Below, one piece after another: positions 1 through 7,255 of a DNA stretch of 26,456 bases. The notes beneath the pieces are model-generated. The model was not told where the DNA came from. It saw only the letters and a list, made by a program, of their open reading frames with translations, and did not search any database. The stretch spans positions 1 to 26,456 of IMG/VR virus record IMGVR_UViG_3300034407_002229. One strand, written 5' to 3'. Position numbers and translations under genes: made by a program. Numbering within the stretch: position 1 is the stretch's first letter; each line of letters starts with the position of its first letter. Source of the DNA: a virus.

Positions 1-317
1 CTTCCTTGCGTTGCAGTTGTTCCGTCTGCATATACATTTACCGCCGTACCATTTCTAAATTCTGTGTATAGCGTAGTAAGTCGCGTGTCCGCTATGTATT
101 TGCTTGTAGCCGTGTCGTAAGACAATACGATGTTGTCAGCGGGAGCGGATGCGTTAACGTCACTTAAATTTGAAACCTTAAGAAGATTGGCAATGGTGAT
201 TTGTTTGCTTGTTCCGTTTGCATCTCCTGTGGTGTCGGAAACGTCAACGACCATCGCAATGTCATTCGTTGCAACTGTTGTAGCTACCGCTTTACTGGTA
301 AGTTTTGTGGCTGACAT
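1..317 (-). CDS. Tail-fibre-like structural protein, N-terminal part (runs off the left edge)
   Basis: An open frame starts at the ATG at 317-315 and stays open to the window edge, giving 105 residues that begin MSATKLTSKAVATTV. The sequence is rich in Thr, Ala, Val, Asp and Asn, with short beta-prone segments such as NDIAMVVDVSDTTG, a form I know from N-termini of phage tail fibre and receptor-binding proteins. It follows the connector gene by 33 bases and is the last gene of the virion block seen here. Receptor binding is inferred from type and position only. The rest of the gene, including any tip domain, is outside the window. Confidence 0.6.
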   Translation of the reverse strand, partial: MSATKLTSKAVATTVATNDIAMVVDVSDTTGDANGTSKQITIANLLKVSNLSDVNASAPADNIVLSYDTATSKYIADTRLTTLYTEFRNGTAVNVYADGTTATQG

Positions 318-350
318 TTATTCAGATATTTTTTTAGTTTCTGATGATTT

Positions 351-917
351 TTAATCGACGCTGGACGCACCGATGGCTGCGGCAATTGCTTGAAGTCGTC
401 TGTCTGGAATTGCATTAGGGTATATATTGATTCCACCAAAATAATTATCTCGATTTGGAGAAAGGTCACTTCCCGTATTTTGATTGTAAGAAGGAAACAA
501 CGCTGTGTTATCACACAAATAATCCATCAGGCGTTCTCTATAAAACAAACCTATTTGTTGCGCTCGGTCCGTAACTAATTTAATATCAGATGCTTGAGCG
601 CTTGCGCCTTGTTCGCTGTCTGCAACGGTGACAGAATTATTGCTGAATCTTAAACGAACTACAAATGCAACTTCACAAAAAGCCAGTTGCACTAGAGACG
701 GTTGAATGTAATCTCTTACAAGAATTAGGTTGTTTCCAATTAAAGTACCTGCGTCAATATGAGATTTCAAATGCTCATCTAGCTTGGTTCCTAAAGCAGG
801 TAATATCCAGCGGTCCTGCGCAATGCGAATGTACGGGCGAAGCAAATCTTCATCGACAGACGTACCTAGCGCTGTGTCTCGTTTTAAGGTTTGTGGGGAT
901 GTATATAGCGTTGCCAT
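351..917 (-). CDS. Head-tail connector/adaptor-like protein (DUF6712-like)
   Basis: This 188-residue protein lies just downstream of the portal gene, 10 bases away. It has an early segment LRPYIRIAQDRWILPALGT, then a long helical stretch with LVRDYIQPSLVQLAFCEVAF, and a late YRERLMDYLCDN helix followed by a Pro/Asn-rich tail. This pattern resembles small Bacteroidota phage proteins annotated as DUF6712, which I take to be gp6-like head-tail adaptors that dock under the portal. Position next to the portal supports that role. I have no direct motif proof; another neck protein is the alternative. Confidence 0.5.
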   Translation of the reverse strand: MATLYTSPQTLKRDTALGTSVDEDLLRPYIRIAQDRWILPALGTKLDEHLKSHIDAGTLIGNNLILVRDYIQPSLVQLAFCEVAFVVRLRFSNNSVTVADSEQGASAQASDIKLVTDRAQQIGLFYRERLMDYLCDNTALFPSYNQNTGSDLSPNRDNYFGGINIYPNAIPDRRLQAIAAAIGASSVD

Positions 918-927
918 GTTTTCTTAT

Positions 928-2685
928 TTATGGGTAAGCACCTCTTGTCGCTGTGTCAATTGGTGCTACAATTTCTTCACCGGGCTGTGCAACTAAAAAG
1001 TTGTTACCGACGCGTTTCATTTCGTTATCCCAATCTGAAATGTACTCAATCGTTTCGACCTCAGTTGGTTCGCCGTCCGGAGCGTATATATAAATGTTTC
1101 GGACCCAGCCGTGTCTACAGTAGATACCTCCTTTGTGCCTCCAAATACTATAGGGTTTGCCATCGTGCGCAAACTCTATGTTTTCACCTTCCATCTCCTG
1201 TATATCCTCATATCTGTACTCAAAACCACTATCTGACAAAGCCATCATTTCTTGACAAAAATCACGACTCGCATTGCTTTGAGCAGGAGTTTGTGCCGTC
1301 TCTTCATAATAATACCGAACGGAGTATCGATATCCTTTAGGTCCAATTACGTCATACGGCTCTTTTGAAGGCTCTTCTATGTCGAACTGTCTCCTTTTAT
1401 TAGAGTGAAGGAATTCATCAAACTGTGCGTCGTACACGCTCTCTGACTTAATCAGATAGTAGTCCGCTCCCGGCTTCGCGTTCTTCGTTTTCAAATAACT
1501 GATGACTACTTCCTTGTCTTTTTTTTTTAACGATTCAAAATTATACGCGGTAGGATTAGACGTCACCACTTCTTCTTTTGTGATGAAACTTGCCGGGACA
1601 TATTTTTGGAAAAACAAAGGAATGGTAAAGCTGGCGGCAGCAAGAATAGGACGAATGCCATTTAGGATTTGCTCTTGAAATCCGTCAATGACTGTTGTTT
1701 GAAATATATCAAAGGCATCACGCATTTCATCGGCATTGTTTCCAAATCCACCTCCGGTGTCACGCAGTCCAAAAAGCAAAGGACTGGTAACCCGGTGACC
1801 AGATAAAATTTTAGAACTGACTTCTTTGCTAAGGTATTCGTACATACGGTGTGGGTCAGCCAATTGAATGGGCTCTATGCTCGGTGCGTCTTCTGCATTA
1901 TCATTAAAGGAAATAAGGACTTTTCCTGCGTTAGTTGCTCCTCCAAACTTTTGATACAAACCGCGTTCAATTTCTATCCGTTCCTCATCCGTTGGTACGC
2001 CATTGTGAAAGTTGATTAACATAGAGGGCATCAAGCCTGACTTAATATTAGAAAGATGAAATTCTGAAATATCTCTGTCAAGCTCTATGTAGTTAGTGCT
2101 GCCCACGTAATCACACAATCCGTAAGAAAAACTAATCGGGTTGTACAGTTTGATTTGTACTATTTGAGAAGGCGCTGTCCTGTCATCCGTTGAAAAAGCT
2201 GGAATCGCCTGTGGAGTGTATTGAGGTTTATTTGCTTCAGCCCAATTTGGAGAAAAATAAAACTCCTTGATGTTGTCTTGGTCATCCGCTTTTCCTGTCC
2301 TGATATTAGAAGCAGGAACGTGATGCACTTCAGCTATGGTTTTTCGGTCTTGTGACCAAATTGGGTTTAGGTAGCAGTTGCCGTACAACTTTAAATCAAA
2401 GCAAGCCCTTTTTAAAACTTCACCGTCCCCAAATAATCGCTGCAACCTTAACCATTCGTCAACGTGCTGGTCCTTTGTTTCGCTGTCTAACCCACCACCG
2501 TAAATCATGTCAGCGATGCCTTTTATCAAGGCTCCGTTCATGCTTGAGCTAGAGTACAGCTCCTCTAGATAATATGGGTAAAGATTGTCAACTCCAAAGC
2601 TTATCCAATCCTGATTTGAAGCATCACCAAACTTTGGTATGTTGTTGCTACGATAATCAAGAACACTAAACTGACTCTTTTTCAT
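928..2685 (-). CDS. Portal protein with C-terminal Cys/His extension
   Basis: This 585-residue protein forms the dodecameric ring at the capsid vertex through which DNA passes. The N-terminus (residues about 1-70) has the portal signature SSSSMNGALIKGIADMIYGG. The core includes GNCYLNPIWS, then helix-rich segments RIEIERGLYQKFGG and VSSKILSGHRVTSPLLFG, and a stem-like region ending near residue 370. Residues about 450-560 form an extra domain with Cys477, Cys523 and His525 in FCQEMM and GGIYCRHGW, reminiscent of small C-terminal domains of phage minor head proteins. The start at 2685 overlaps the previous stop as ATGA. A portal gene placed after the capsid gene is unusual, since it normally follows the terminase. 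Confidence 0.85.
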   Translation of the reverse strand: MKKSQFSVLDYRSNNIPKFGDASNQDWISFGVDNLYPYYLEELYSSSSMNGALIKGIADMIYGGGLDSETKDQHVDEWLRLQRLFGDGEVLKRACFDLKLYGNCYLNPIWSQDRKTIAEVHHVPASNIRTGKADDQDNIKEFYFSPNWAEANKPQYTPQAIPAFSTDDRTAPSQIVQIKLYNPISFSYGLCDYVGSTNYIELDRDISEFHLSNIKSGLMPSMLINFHNGVPTDEERIEIERGLYQKFGGATNAGKVLISFNDNAEDAPSIEPIQLADPHRMYEYLSKEVSSKILSGHRVTSPLLFGLRDTGGGFGNNADEMRDAFDIFQTTVIDGFQEQILNGIRPILAAASFTIPLFFQKYVPASFITKEEVVTSNPTAYNFESLKKKDKEVVISYLKTKNAKPGADYYLIKSESVYDAQFDEFLHSNKRRQFDIEEPSKEPYDVIGPKGYRYSVRYYYEETAQTPAQSNASRDFCQEMMALSDSGFEYRYEDIQEMEGENIEFAHDGKPYSIWRHKGGIYCRHGWVRNIYIYAPDGEPTEVETIEYISDWDNEMKRVGNNFLVAQPGEEIVAPIDTATRGAYP

Positions 2686-3029
2686 CCTTCGAAGTATTTT
2701 GTGGTGTTGGTTGATTGATACTCTGTAAAGTTACCACCCGAAACTAAAATAGACCCTTGAACATAAGCCGTAACTGTAGTGACGTATCCTAACCCAAGAT
2801 GTACCACACGCACAATATACTGCCCTGCGAACAAACTTTCTGACGATGACAGATTAAAAAGAAATTTATAAGCCCTTCCCGTTTTACTTACGGGTGTTAA
2901 CAAAAAGTTCGAATCGCTGCCTGTCGACATTGAAGTAAAGGTGAATTGGTAAAGGCTTAATCCATAATCGGTTGCGCTAAAATCTAAGTAGAAGTTGCGC
3001 TCTTGTGTTTGACTCAGCTGTATCATCAT
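2682..3029 (-). CDS. Small virion-associated protein of unknown function
   Basis: This 115-residue protein overlaps the portal start by four bases, so the two are probably translationally coupled. It is rich in beta-prone segments: an N-terminal YLDFSATDYGLSLYQFTFT, a middle AGQYIVRVVHLGLGYVTTVT and a closing VQGSILVSGG. Short all-beta proteins with a YxVxV strand followed by a turn and G-x-L-V are common among Bacteroidota phage structural genes. Two adjacent Met codons (3029 and 3026) could start it. Position between the tail-tube-like gene and portal argues for a neck, capsid-decoration or tail role, but none can be chosen. Confidence 0.55.
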   Translation of the reverse strand: MMIQLSQTQERNFYLDFSATDYGLSLYQFTFTSMSTGSDSNFLLTPVSKTGRAYKFLFNLSSSESLFAGQYIVRVVHLGLGYVTTVTAYVQGSILVSGGNFTEYQSTNTTKYFEG

Positions 3030-3039
3030 CTTTAAATAT

Positions 3040-3076
3040 AAAAAAGGGGACAGCCGTTTCCAGCCGCCCCCCTTTC
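3040..3076 (-). terminator. Putative intrinsic terminator after the capsid/tail-tube genes
   Basis: Read on the minus strand, AAAGGGG (3075-3069) pairs with CCCCTTT (3049-3043), and the stem is followed by a run of six T (3045-3040). The 19-base loop contains a direct repeat of CGGCTG. It lies in the 71-base gap between the tail-tube-like gene and the 115-residue gene. It would reduce read-through into the portal and so keep capsid and tube transcripts more abundant. The long loop makes this only a fair terminator. Confidence 0.5.
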
Positions 3077-3100
3077 AATTGGTAACCACACCAAAACAAA

Positions 3101-3640
3101 TCAGGTGCCAAGAACCACAGTTACTGTGCTAGACAAGTTAGCAAACGGAGTGGCTCCGGCTGCAAACTGATAGTAGGCTTGTTGTTCTTTTCCGTTGAAT
3201 GATAATTGATAACCACTCATGTCTCCAAATCCTGTACCGCTTTGAATAGTTCCAGATGCAGAACATCCGTTTTCTGCTCCAAGCATAAAGATTTGGTTGT
3301 TTTGGTCAAGAACAAAAATAATTGGTCGACCCCATGTTAAAAGACGAATGTTATCTTCATCTTCAGGAGTCAACTTATGCAACACAACTTCACAGCTTTG
3401 GTCGTAAAACGTGGTGCCGTTTTCTTTCGACTGGCTGATGGTGATTGACATGCTGGCAGTTTCAGGTTGTACATCATATTGATATACGGTTTGAACGCCA
3501 ATGTCGGTTAAAGCGTGAGTCGTCGCGTCAACTGTAATGTCCTGAGAAATATCAGCGTAGTTCATAAACCACACCGTTTTGATACCTCCAACTTGGTCTT
3601 TACAACTAATTAAACGACCTGTGCTAATTACGCAAGGCAT
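3101..3640 (-). CDS. Tail-tube-like major virion protein (putative)
   Basis: This 179-residue protein lies three bases after the capsid gene and before a terminator-like hairpin, as expected for a gene expressed at capsid-like levels. The start MPCVISTGRLISCKDQVGG and the body (VWFMNYADI, YDVQPETASMSITISQSKEN, VVLHKLTPEDEDNIRLL, PIIFVLDQNNQIFMLG, and a late GFGDMSGYQLSFNGKEQQ) match a family I recognise in Bacteroidota phages. The mix of beta strands with the central helix DEDNIRLL fits a tail-tube fold. Major tail tube protein is the best guess; a head decoration protein is the main alternative. Confidence 0.5.
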   Translation of the reverse strand: MPCVISTGRLISCKDQVGGIKTVWFMNYADISQDITVDATTHALTDIGVQTVYQYDVQPETASMSITISQSKENGTTFYDQSCEVVLHKLTPEDEDNIRLLTWGRPIIFVLDQNNQIFMLGAENGCSASGTIQSGTGFGDMSGYQLSFNGKEQQAYYQFAAGATPFANLSSTVTVVLGT

Positions 3641-3643
3641 CTG

Positions 3644-4639
3644 TTATGTCCAGAATGTAGCGCCAACAAAGACGTCACCCACGACACCAACAGCTGCACC
3701 GACTGCCATTCGCATTACAATTTTAATATTATCGCTTCCGTCAAATTCGTAAGCAGGAATCCAGCTCACAGAGCTTAGGTCCGTCCCCAAATTTGTACCA
3801 ACCACTAAGTTCTCTTGACTAGCAACGAGAATGCAATCAGCAGGAATGCCGGGACAAACGCGAATTGGAACACCAAGGTAGTTAAGTTCGCCAAACGACT
3901 GTAGGGTAACATTGTTTTGATAACCCTGACCTCCAGCAGTTGCAAGTGCTTGCTGATAAAGAGCAGCTGTTTTTGTACCGACATAAATGCCAACATCTGC
4001 TTTGCTCAATACACCCGGCTTTGTGTTTGCAGTAGCAGCGTAAACAGTACCGATTTCAGTAATAACATTAGCCGCAGTAATTGCGTTAACCGTTACTTCG
4101 TTTGCACCTGCCAAAACACCTGCGTCAAAGCCAGCTTCGTCAAATACTCCGTCGTTAGACAAGAATCCTTGAGCGTAAATAGCGCCAGTTGTTTCAGACA
4201 ACCATAGGAGGTTCTCCAAGTTCTCAGCTGTTTTTGCTGCCGTCAAACCCAAAGTAAAGTTTTTAAACTCTTGAGTCATGTAATCGGTAGTCGCCATGGC
4301 TGTCGCTGCTCCGTGCCACGTAGGGTACACGGTTCCACGACAAATAGTTTCATTTACCATCAACTCGTCAAGAGTAAGAACTGCCTCATTCAACTCAAGG
4401 TTTGCACCGTCGGCGTAATCACAACCAGCAGCCTGAATTGTGTCTGTTGCGCTTTGTACTGGAATTACAGCCTTATAGTGAACGCCATCAAGAACACGAA
4501 CATAGTTTTTGGCAATCGTGTCATTTGCCTTTAGCGCAGGAGTCAAAAACGGAAGTGCCAATTCACCTGCGTAGGTGTTAGCAGCTACGTCAATGTCAAA
4601 ATTCCTGCGACGACTTCTAGTTAATGAATTGTAACTCAT
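3644..4639 (-). CDS. Major capsid protein (HK97-like, putative)
   Basis: This 331-residue protein should build the icosahedral shell. It has the usual capsid size, a basic N-terminus (SLTRSRRRNFDIDV), a central helix-rich part with LTLDELMVNETICRG and a C-terminal beta part ending in NIKIVMRMAVGAAVGVVGDV, the closing pattern seen in Bacteroidota phage capsid proteins. It is Ala, Thr, Val and Gly rich with good codon regularity. The start overlaps the stop of the scaffold-like gene by four bases, as expected for scaffold-capsid coupling. The prohead protease that would process it is encoded upstream, beyond the acidic gene array. Confidence 0.8.
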   Translation of the reverse strand: MSYNSLTRSRRRNFDIDVAANTYAGELALPFLTPALKANDTIAKNYVRVLDGVHYKAVIPVQSATDTIQAAGCDYADGANLELNEAVLTLDELMVNETICRGTVYPTWHGAATAMATTDYMTQEFKNFTLGLTAAKTAENLENLLWLSETTGAIYAQGFLSNDGVFDEAGFDAGVLAGANEVTVNAITAANVITEIGTVYAATANTKPGVLSKADVGIYVGTKTAALYQQALATAGGQGYQNNVTLQSFGELNYLGVPIRVCPGIPADCILVASQENLVVGTNLGTDLSSVSWIPAYEFDGSDNIKIVMRMAVGAAVGVVGDVFVGATFWT

Positions 4640-5223
4640 TTCATTAGATTTTGCATCATTTCAAAAGCACGTGACTTAACGCCAGTAAAGTTGTCTGTCT
4701 TTATTGACTTCTGCACCCCACGTGTTGGGTTAACAGATAACTTAGTTGCAGCTGGGTTTTGACCTAACTGCGCCTTCAACTCCTCATTTTCTTTTCGCAA
4801 CTCACGCATTTTTTCAAACAACCTGCGCTTCATGCGGTCTTCTGAAAATCGACGACGACCTGAGAAACGCTCTTCGCGAGAACCTCGTTCTCTTTTTGGC
4901 GCTCGTTCCTCCGACATTGCTCGACGACCACGACGTCGGTCACTTTGATACTCTCCTCGTCGACGACGACGGTTACGCGCTAATGCACGATTTTGGCGGC
5001 TTGCTGCCACCTCGGTTGTGGTGCTTTCAGTTACTACTTCGGCACCTCCAGCATCTACTAAATCCATAGCCATTTGATGTACTGCTTCTGCTTGCTCGGC
5101 TTCTAGTCCCATTTCGACGAGCAGGTTAATAAATTGTTCATGAGAATCCGGGACGGTCTCTTCTACGACTGTAGTTGTTTCTTCAACAACGTCTTCTTCA
5201 AACTTTTGCTTCTTTCCAAACAT
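4636..5223 (-). CDS. Scaffold-like protein with opposed acidic and Arg-rich regions
   Basis: This 195-residue protein sits directly before the capsid gene and overlaps it by ATGA. It has three parts. Residues 1-75 are acidic and Val/Thr rich (EEDVVEETTTVVEETV). Residues about 76-135 are extremely Arg rich (ALARNRRRRRGEYQSDRRR). Residues about 130-195 form a coiled coil (KMRELRKENEELKAQL) followed by a C-terminal basic helix ending RAFEMMQNLMK. An acidic-to-basic coiled-coil protein next to the capsid gene is the usual form of a phage scaffold, whose C-terminal helix binds the capsid protein. The Arg-rich block is stronger than usual and could bind nucleic acid. Role is inferred from context. 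Confidence 0.6.
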   Translation of the reverse strand: MFGKKQKFEEDVVEETTTVVEETVPDSHEQFINLLVEMGLEAEQAEAVHQMAMDLVDAGGAEVVTESTTTEVAASRQNRALARNRRRRRGEYQSDRRRGRRAMSEERAPKRERGSREERFSGRRRFSEDRMKRRLFEKMRELRKENEELKAQLGQNPAATKLSVNPTRGVQKSIKTDNFTGVKSRAFEMMQNLMK

Positions 5224-5234
5224 CGGTTTTATTT

Positions 5235-5504
5235 TTAGTAAATATAATACTGTTCATCTTCCATCTCTTCAAGTAGTTGCCGGAACAAAGAGTACTCAAC
5301 AAAACCTAAAGTTGACGGGTAGTATTCTTCAAACAATTCTTCTGCCTCCTCAAATTGCCCGTCCAACAAGAATCGCTCAATCCTCCTTATTGCCCACAAG
5401 AAATTCTTATCATACGAAAAGTCCTGAATGAATTCTTGGAGCAGGATGAGCATCTCTTCCTCAGCGGTGTTGGTCCAAACATCCCAAATTCTAGCAACGC
5501 TCAT
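5235..5504 (-). CDS. Acidic small protein 13 of the array (unknown function)
   Basis: This 89-residue, mainly helical protein has 21 Asp/Glu against 6 Arg/Lys. It shows amphipathic helices EEEMLILLQEFIQDF and FEEAEELFEEYY and ends in a Tyr-rich EDEQYYIY. It is the last gene of the acidic array, 11 bases before the scaffold-like gene. It lacks the beta-type C-terminal motif seen in several other members. I do not recognise the family. Position beside the scaffold leaves a head-assembly role possible, but anti-defence cargo is equally open. Confidence 0.7.
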   Translation of the reverse strand: MSVARIWDVWTNTAEEEMLILLQEFIQDFSYDKNFLWAIRRIERFLLDGQFEEAEELFEEYYPSTLGFVEYSLFRQLLEEMEDEQYYIY

Positions 5505-5514
5505 TCCACTACGA

Positions 5515-5757
5515 TTAACGAATCACAATGTAATAATCTGAGCCATCGTAGTCGTGAGCTACTATCTCAACGTTGGCGTCATCAGCTAAATAATCTAGCT
5601 CGTATTCAAAAGCCATGTAGCCATTGGCGATTTCCTGAGCAGCTCCAAACAAAGTTATCTCATATTGAGTCCCTCGTTGCTTCTCCATTCGTACGTCAAA
5701 TCCTAGCTCTCTATCGAGCATCTCTTTGAAATATTCAATGTCTTGTATTACAGCCAT
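5515..5757 (-). CDS. Acidic small protein 12 of the array, with the shared C-terminal motif
   Basis: The gene most likely starts at 5757 (MAVIQDIEYFKEML), 13 bases after the previous stop, giving 80 residues; an upstream in-frame Met at 5835 would overlap the preceding gene by 65 bases. An N-terminal helix is followed by FDVRMEKQRGTQYEITLFG and a C-terminal part ADDANVEIVAHDYDGSDYY that ends IVIR. The end, an acidic helix, a strand, a D-x-D-G turn and a final strand, resembles those of the genes starting at 8224 and 6470. This suggests common ancestry. Function unknown. Confidence 0.7.
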   Translation of the reverse strand: MAVIQDIEYFKEMLDRELGFDVRMEKQRGTQYEITLFGAAQEIANGYMAFEYELDYLADDANVEIVAHDYDGSDYYIVIR

Positions 5758-5770
5758 GCTTTCGTAATAT

Positions 5771-5962
5771 TTAAATTTCGCTGAGTATTCTTTCGTAAAC
5801 CCAAAATTCGTGTTCAGGAATTTCACCTGCATCAATAGAATCCATTATGAGCCAGTAGGCATTGTTCTCATATCCATTGACAAGTTCGCTGTTCACCCTT
5901 GCAAGTAAGTCTTGCGTCTCACTTACCTCATAGAAAGCCCACTCTATATCATGCTTAATCAT
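5771..5962 (-). CDS. Acidic small protein 11 of the array (unknown function)
   Basis: This 63-residue protein starts at an ATG that overlaps the previous stop by four bases (ATGA), so it is probably coupled to the gene before it. It is predicted mostly helical: IEWAFYEVSETQDLLARV and a later PEHEFWVYERILSEI. Acidic residues clearly outnumber basic ones. It does not contain the common C-terminal motif and I do not recognise it. It may form a pair with the 77-residue gene that overlaps it, which has the same helical and acidic character. Confidence 0.65.
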   Translation of the reverse strand: MIKHDIEWAFYEVSETQDLLARVNSELVNGYENNAYWLIMDSIDAGEIPEHEFWVYERILSEI

Positions 5963-6192
5963 GCTAGTGAATTTAAGTAATCTCGTTCTTCTTCAAGGGA
6001 CTCGGCGTACTGAATGATTCCCATGTTACCGCTTCTTGGATTGTCGTGCCAATCCTTAAGGTGAGGTAGAATATAAGCGTTAGCCTGATTGTATTCATTT
6101 GTTCCGCTTAAGGCTCCATCAACCAATTCAATAACTTCTTCAAGCAATTCTGCTGCGTGATAAAGTTGGTCTATTCTATCATCAAAATTCAT
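5959..6192 (-). CDS. Acidic small protein 10 of the array (unknown function)
   Basis: This 77-residue protein has 16 Asp/Glu and 4 Arg/Lys. Its N-terminal half is a long amphipathic helix (YHAAELLEEVIELVDGAL) and its C-terminal half another (YAESLEEERDYLNSLA), separated by a Pro/Asn/Gly linker. It looks like a helical hairpin. The 11-base gap before its start (AAAACGAAGAC on the minus strand) has the same length as the repeated junction of the preceding genes and matches it at 7 of 11 positions, so it may be a decayed copy. Function unknown. Confidence 0.65.
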   Translation of the reverse strand: MNFDDRIDQLYHAAELLEEVIELVDGALSGTNEYNQANAYILPHLKDWHDNPRSGNMGIIQYAESLEEERDYLNSLA

Positions 6193-6203
6193 GTCTTCGT
6201 TTT

Positions 6204-6470
6204 TTATCCTTTTGCTGTTTCAATAACATAAACGCCTGATTGGTTATACATATCAAAAACTACAATGCCGTTATCTTCGATTTCATCAACGATGTCTAAA
6301 ACAGTATTTTTAAAAAATGCGCTTGAGTCTTCAGCATAATTATAAACCTCGAAAACTAAGTGGTCGTACTGTTCGCGTATAAAACTATTCCCGCGCTCCT
6401 CGTACAATTCATTAACTGTTCGGTCATCGATTAAGTCACTAATCATCTGAATGGTATCTTCTACAATCAT
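6204..6470 (-). CDS. Acidic small protein 9 of the array, with the shared C-terminal motif
   Basis: This 88-residue protein begins MIVEDTIQMISDLIDD and has helices up to about residue 60. It then shows VLDIVDEIEDNGIVVFDM followed by YNQSGVYVIE. The helix ending in DEIE-x-x-G, then a strand, a turn with Gly and a final YxV strand, is shared with the genes starting at 8224 and 7977. Its start follows the array junction TAA-ACAACAGCGAT-ATG. The fold may be a small helix-plus-sheet unit. No function can be assigned. Confidence 0.7.
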   Translation of the reverse strand: MIVEDTIQMISDLIDDRTVNELYEERGNSFIREQYDHLVFEVYNYAEDSSAFFKNTVLDIVDEIEDNGIVVFDMYNQSGVYVIETAKG

Positions 6471-6481
6471 ATCGCTGTTGT

Positions 6482-6700
6482 TTATACCCCTACTTCGACT
6501 TGGGCAATGCTAGGTTCATGGCGAAGTTGAATGACGCGAACGCTATCATACATACCTGCTACTTCGTATAACTCGTCCAACTCATCATTCGTCCAATAGC
6601 TAAAATCTAGCTTCATTACGTCAATTATTCTATTGTCCATAAAATTAATGATGTAACCCATGCGCTTAAATTCGTGTGCAATCTCTTCTGTTGTATTCAT
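6482..6700 (-). CDS. Acidic small protein 8 of the array (unknown function)
   Basis: This 72-residue protein begins MNTTEEIAHEFKRMGYIINF and then has a helical WTNDELDELYEVAGMYDSVR and a final strand-like VRVIQL followed by IAQVEVGV. It is acidic, though less so than its neighbours. The start follows the repeated junction TAA-GCAACAGAGAT-ATG, which favours this Met. I do not recognise the family. Confidence 0.7.
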   Translation of the reverse strand: MNTTEEIAHEFKRMGYIINFMDNRIIDVMKLDFSYWTNDELDELYEVAGMYDSVRVIQLRHEPSIAQVEVGV

Positions 6701-6711
6701 ATCTCTGTTGC

Positions 6712-6984
6712 TTAAAACTGCGATAAAAAATCAGCTATATCCGGGAAGCCAGTCGCATCTAAAGCATCGATTAGTTCATCTATTAATTTGTTTATGCTGT
6801 AACCAACGGCACTTGAAACGTCTTGCGCAGCTCGGTAGGGCATATACGAATAATCAATGTTCCGAAATACTTCTTCTAATTTTCTGTTTTCAGAATGCGC
6901 ATTTGCATCTTCCAAACAAACATAAACCACACCTAGTGCTTCGCTTTGCAATGCACCGCTTAAAAATTGTTCTAAAATCTTCAT
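6712..6984 (-). CDS. Acidic small protein 7 of the array (unknown function)
   Basis: The gene is taken to start at 6984 (MKILEQFLSGALQSE), giving 90 residues, because this ATG follows the array junction TAA-ACAAAAGAGAT-ATG; an earlier in-frame Met at 7035 would overlap the preceding gene. A strand-like LGVVYVCLEDANAH is followed by a helical C-terminus (INKLIDELIDALDATGF). It is acidic and mostly helical, and lacks the common C-terminal strand pair. Function unknown. Confidence 0.7.
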   Translation of the reverse strand: MKILEQFLSGALQSEALGVVYVCLEDANAHSENRKLEEVFRNIDYSYMPYRAAQDVSSAVGYSINKLIDELIDALDATGFPDIADFLSQF

Positions 6985-6995
6985 ATCTCTTTTGT

Positions 6996-7244
6996 TTAAA
7001 GTGGTGCGACAATCGCAGTTCCTGCATCCCACCATTCGACAAAGTAACCCATGTCTTCTAGTTCCTCTAAAAACGGCAAATAAACGCCTAAGTCGTAATC
7101 ACTACTTGTAGCATAATAATCCAAGGCTCTACGCCCATTGTATTTTGCACTAGGGTCTTCGCCTGAAACGCGAAAAGTTCCGTCACCATCTTCAATAACG
7201 TTTAGAAAAACTTCTTGTAAAAAATCAAATACTTCTTCGTACAT
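6996..7244 (-). CDS. Acidic small protein 6 of the array, with a variant of the shared motif
   Basis: This 82-residue protein has 18 Asp/Glu against 4 Arg/Lys. An N-terminal helix (YEEVFDFLQEVFLNVIED) leads to GDGTFRVSGEDPSAKYNG, and the C-terminus reads LPFLEELEDMGYFVEWWDA followed by GTAIVAPL. The LEELEDMG helix end followed by a strand, a turn and a last strand follows the same plan as other array members. The start lies after an exact junction TAA-ACAACAGAGAT-ATG. Function unknown. Confidence 0.7.
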   Translation of the reverse strand: MYEEVFDFLQEVFLNVIEDGDGTFRVSGEDPSAKYNGRRALDYYATSSDYDLGVYLPFLEELEDMGYFVEWWDAGTAIVAPL

Positions 7245-7255
7245 ATCTCTGTTGT

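Noticed and set aside
546-553. TAGGTTTG on the minus strand, a match to the TAnnTTTG -7 box, inside the connector gene
   Set aside because: There is no TTG 19-21 bases upstream and it lies within a coding region; a six-base pattern is expected several times by chance in 26 kb.
930-1340. Plus-strand open frame of 136 codons opposite the portal gene
   Set aside because: It is antisense to a strong portal gene, has a Cys/His/Arg-rich composition typical of reversed coding sequence and no family likeness.
3078-3094. AACCACACCAAAA on the plus strand near the tail-tube-like gene
   Set aside because: It resembles the early leader element but is on the strand opposite to the genes there, with no start codon behind it.
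4848-4990. Repeated CGACGA-type units that look like a short tandem repeat
   Set aside because: They are explained by the Arg codons of the scaffold-like protein and show irregular spacing, so this is coding bias rather than a DNA repeat array.
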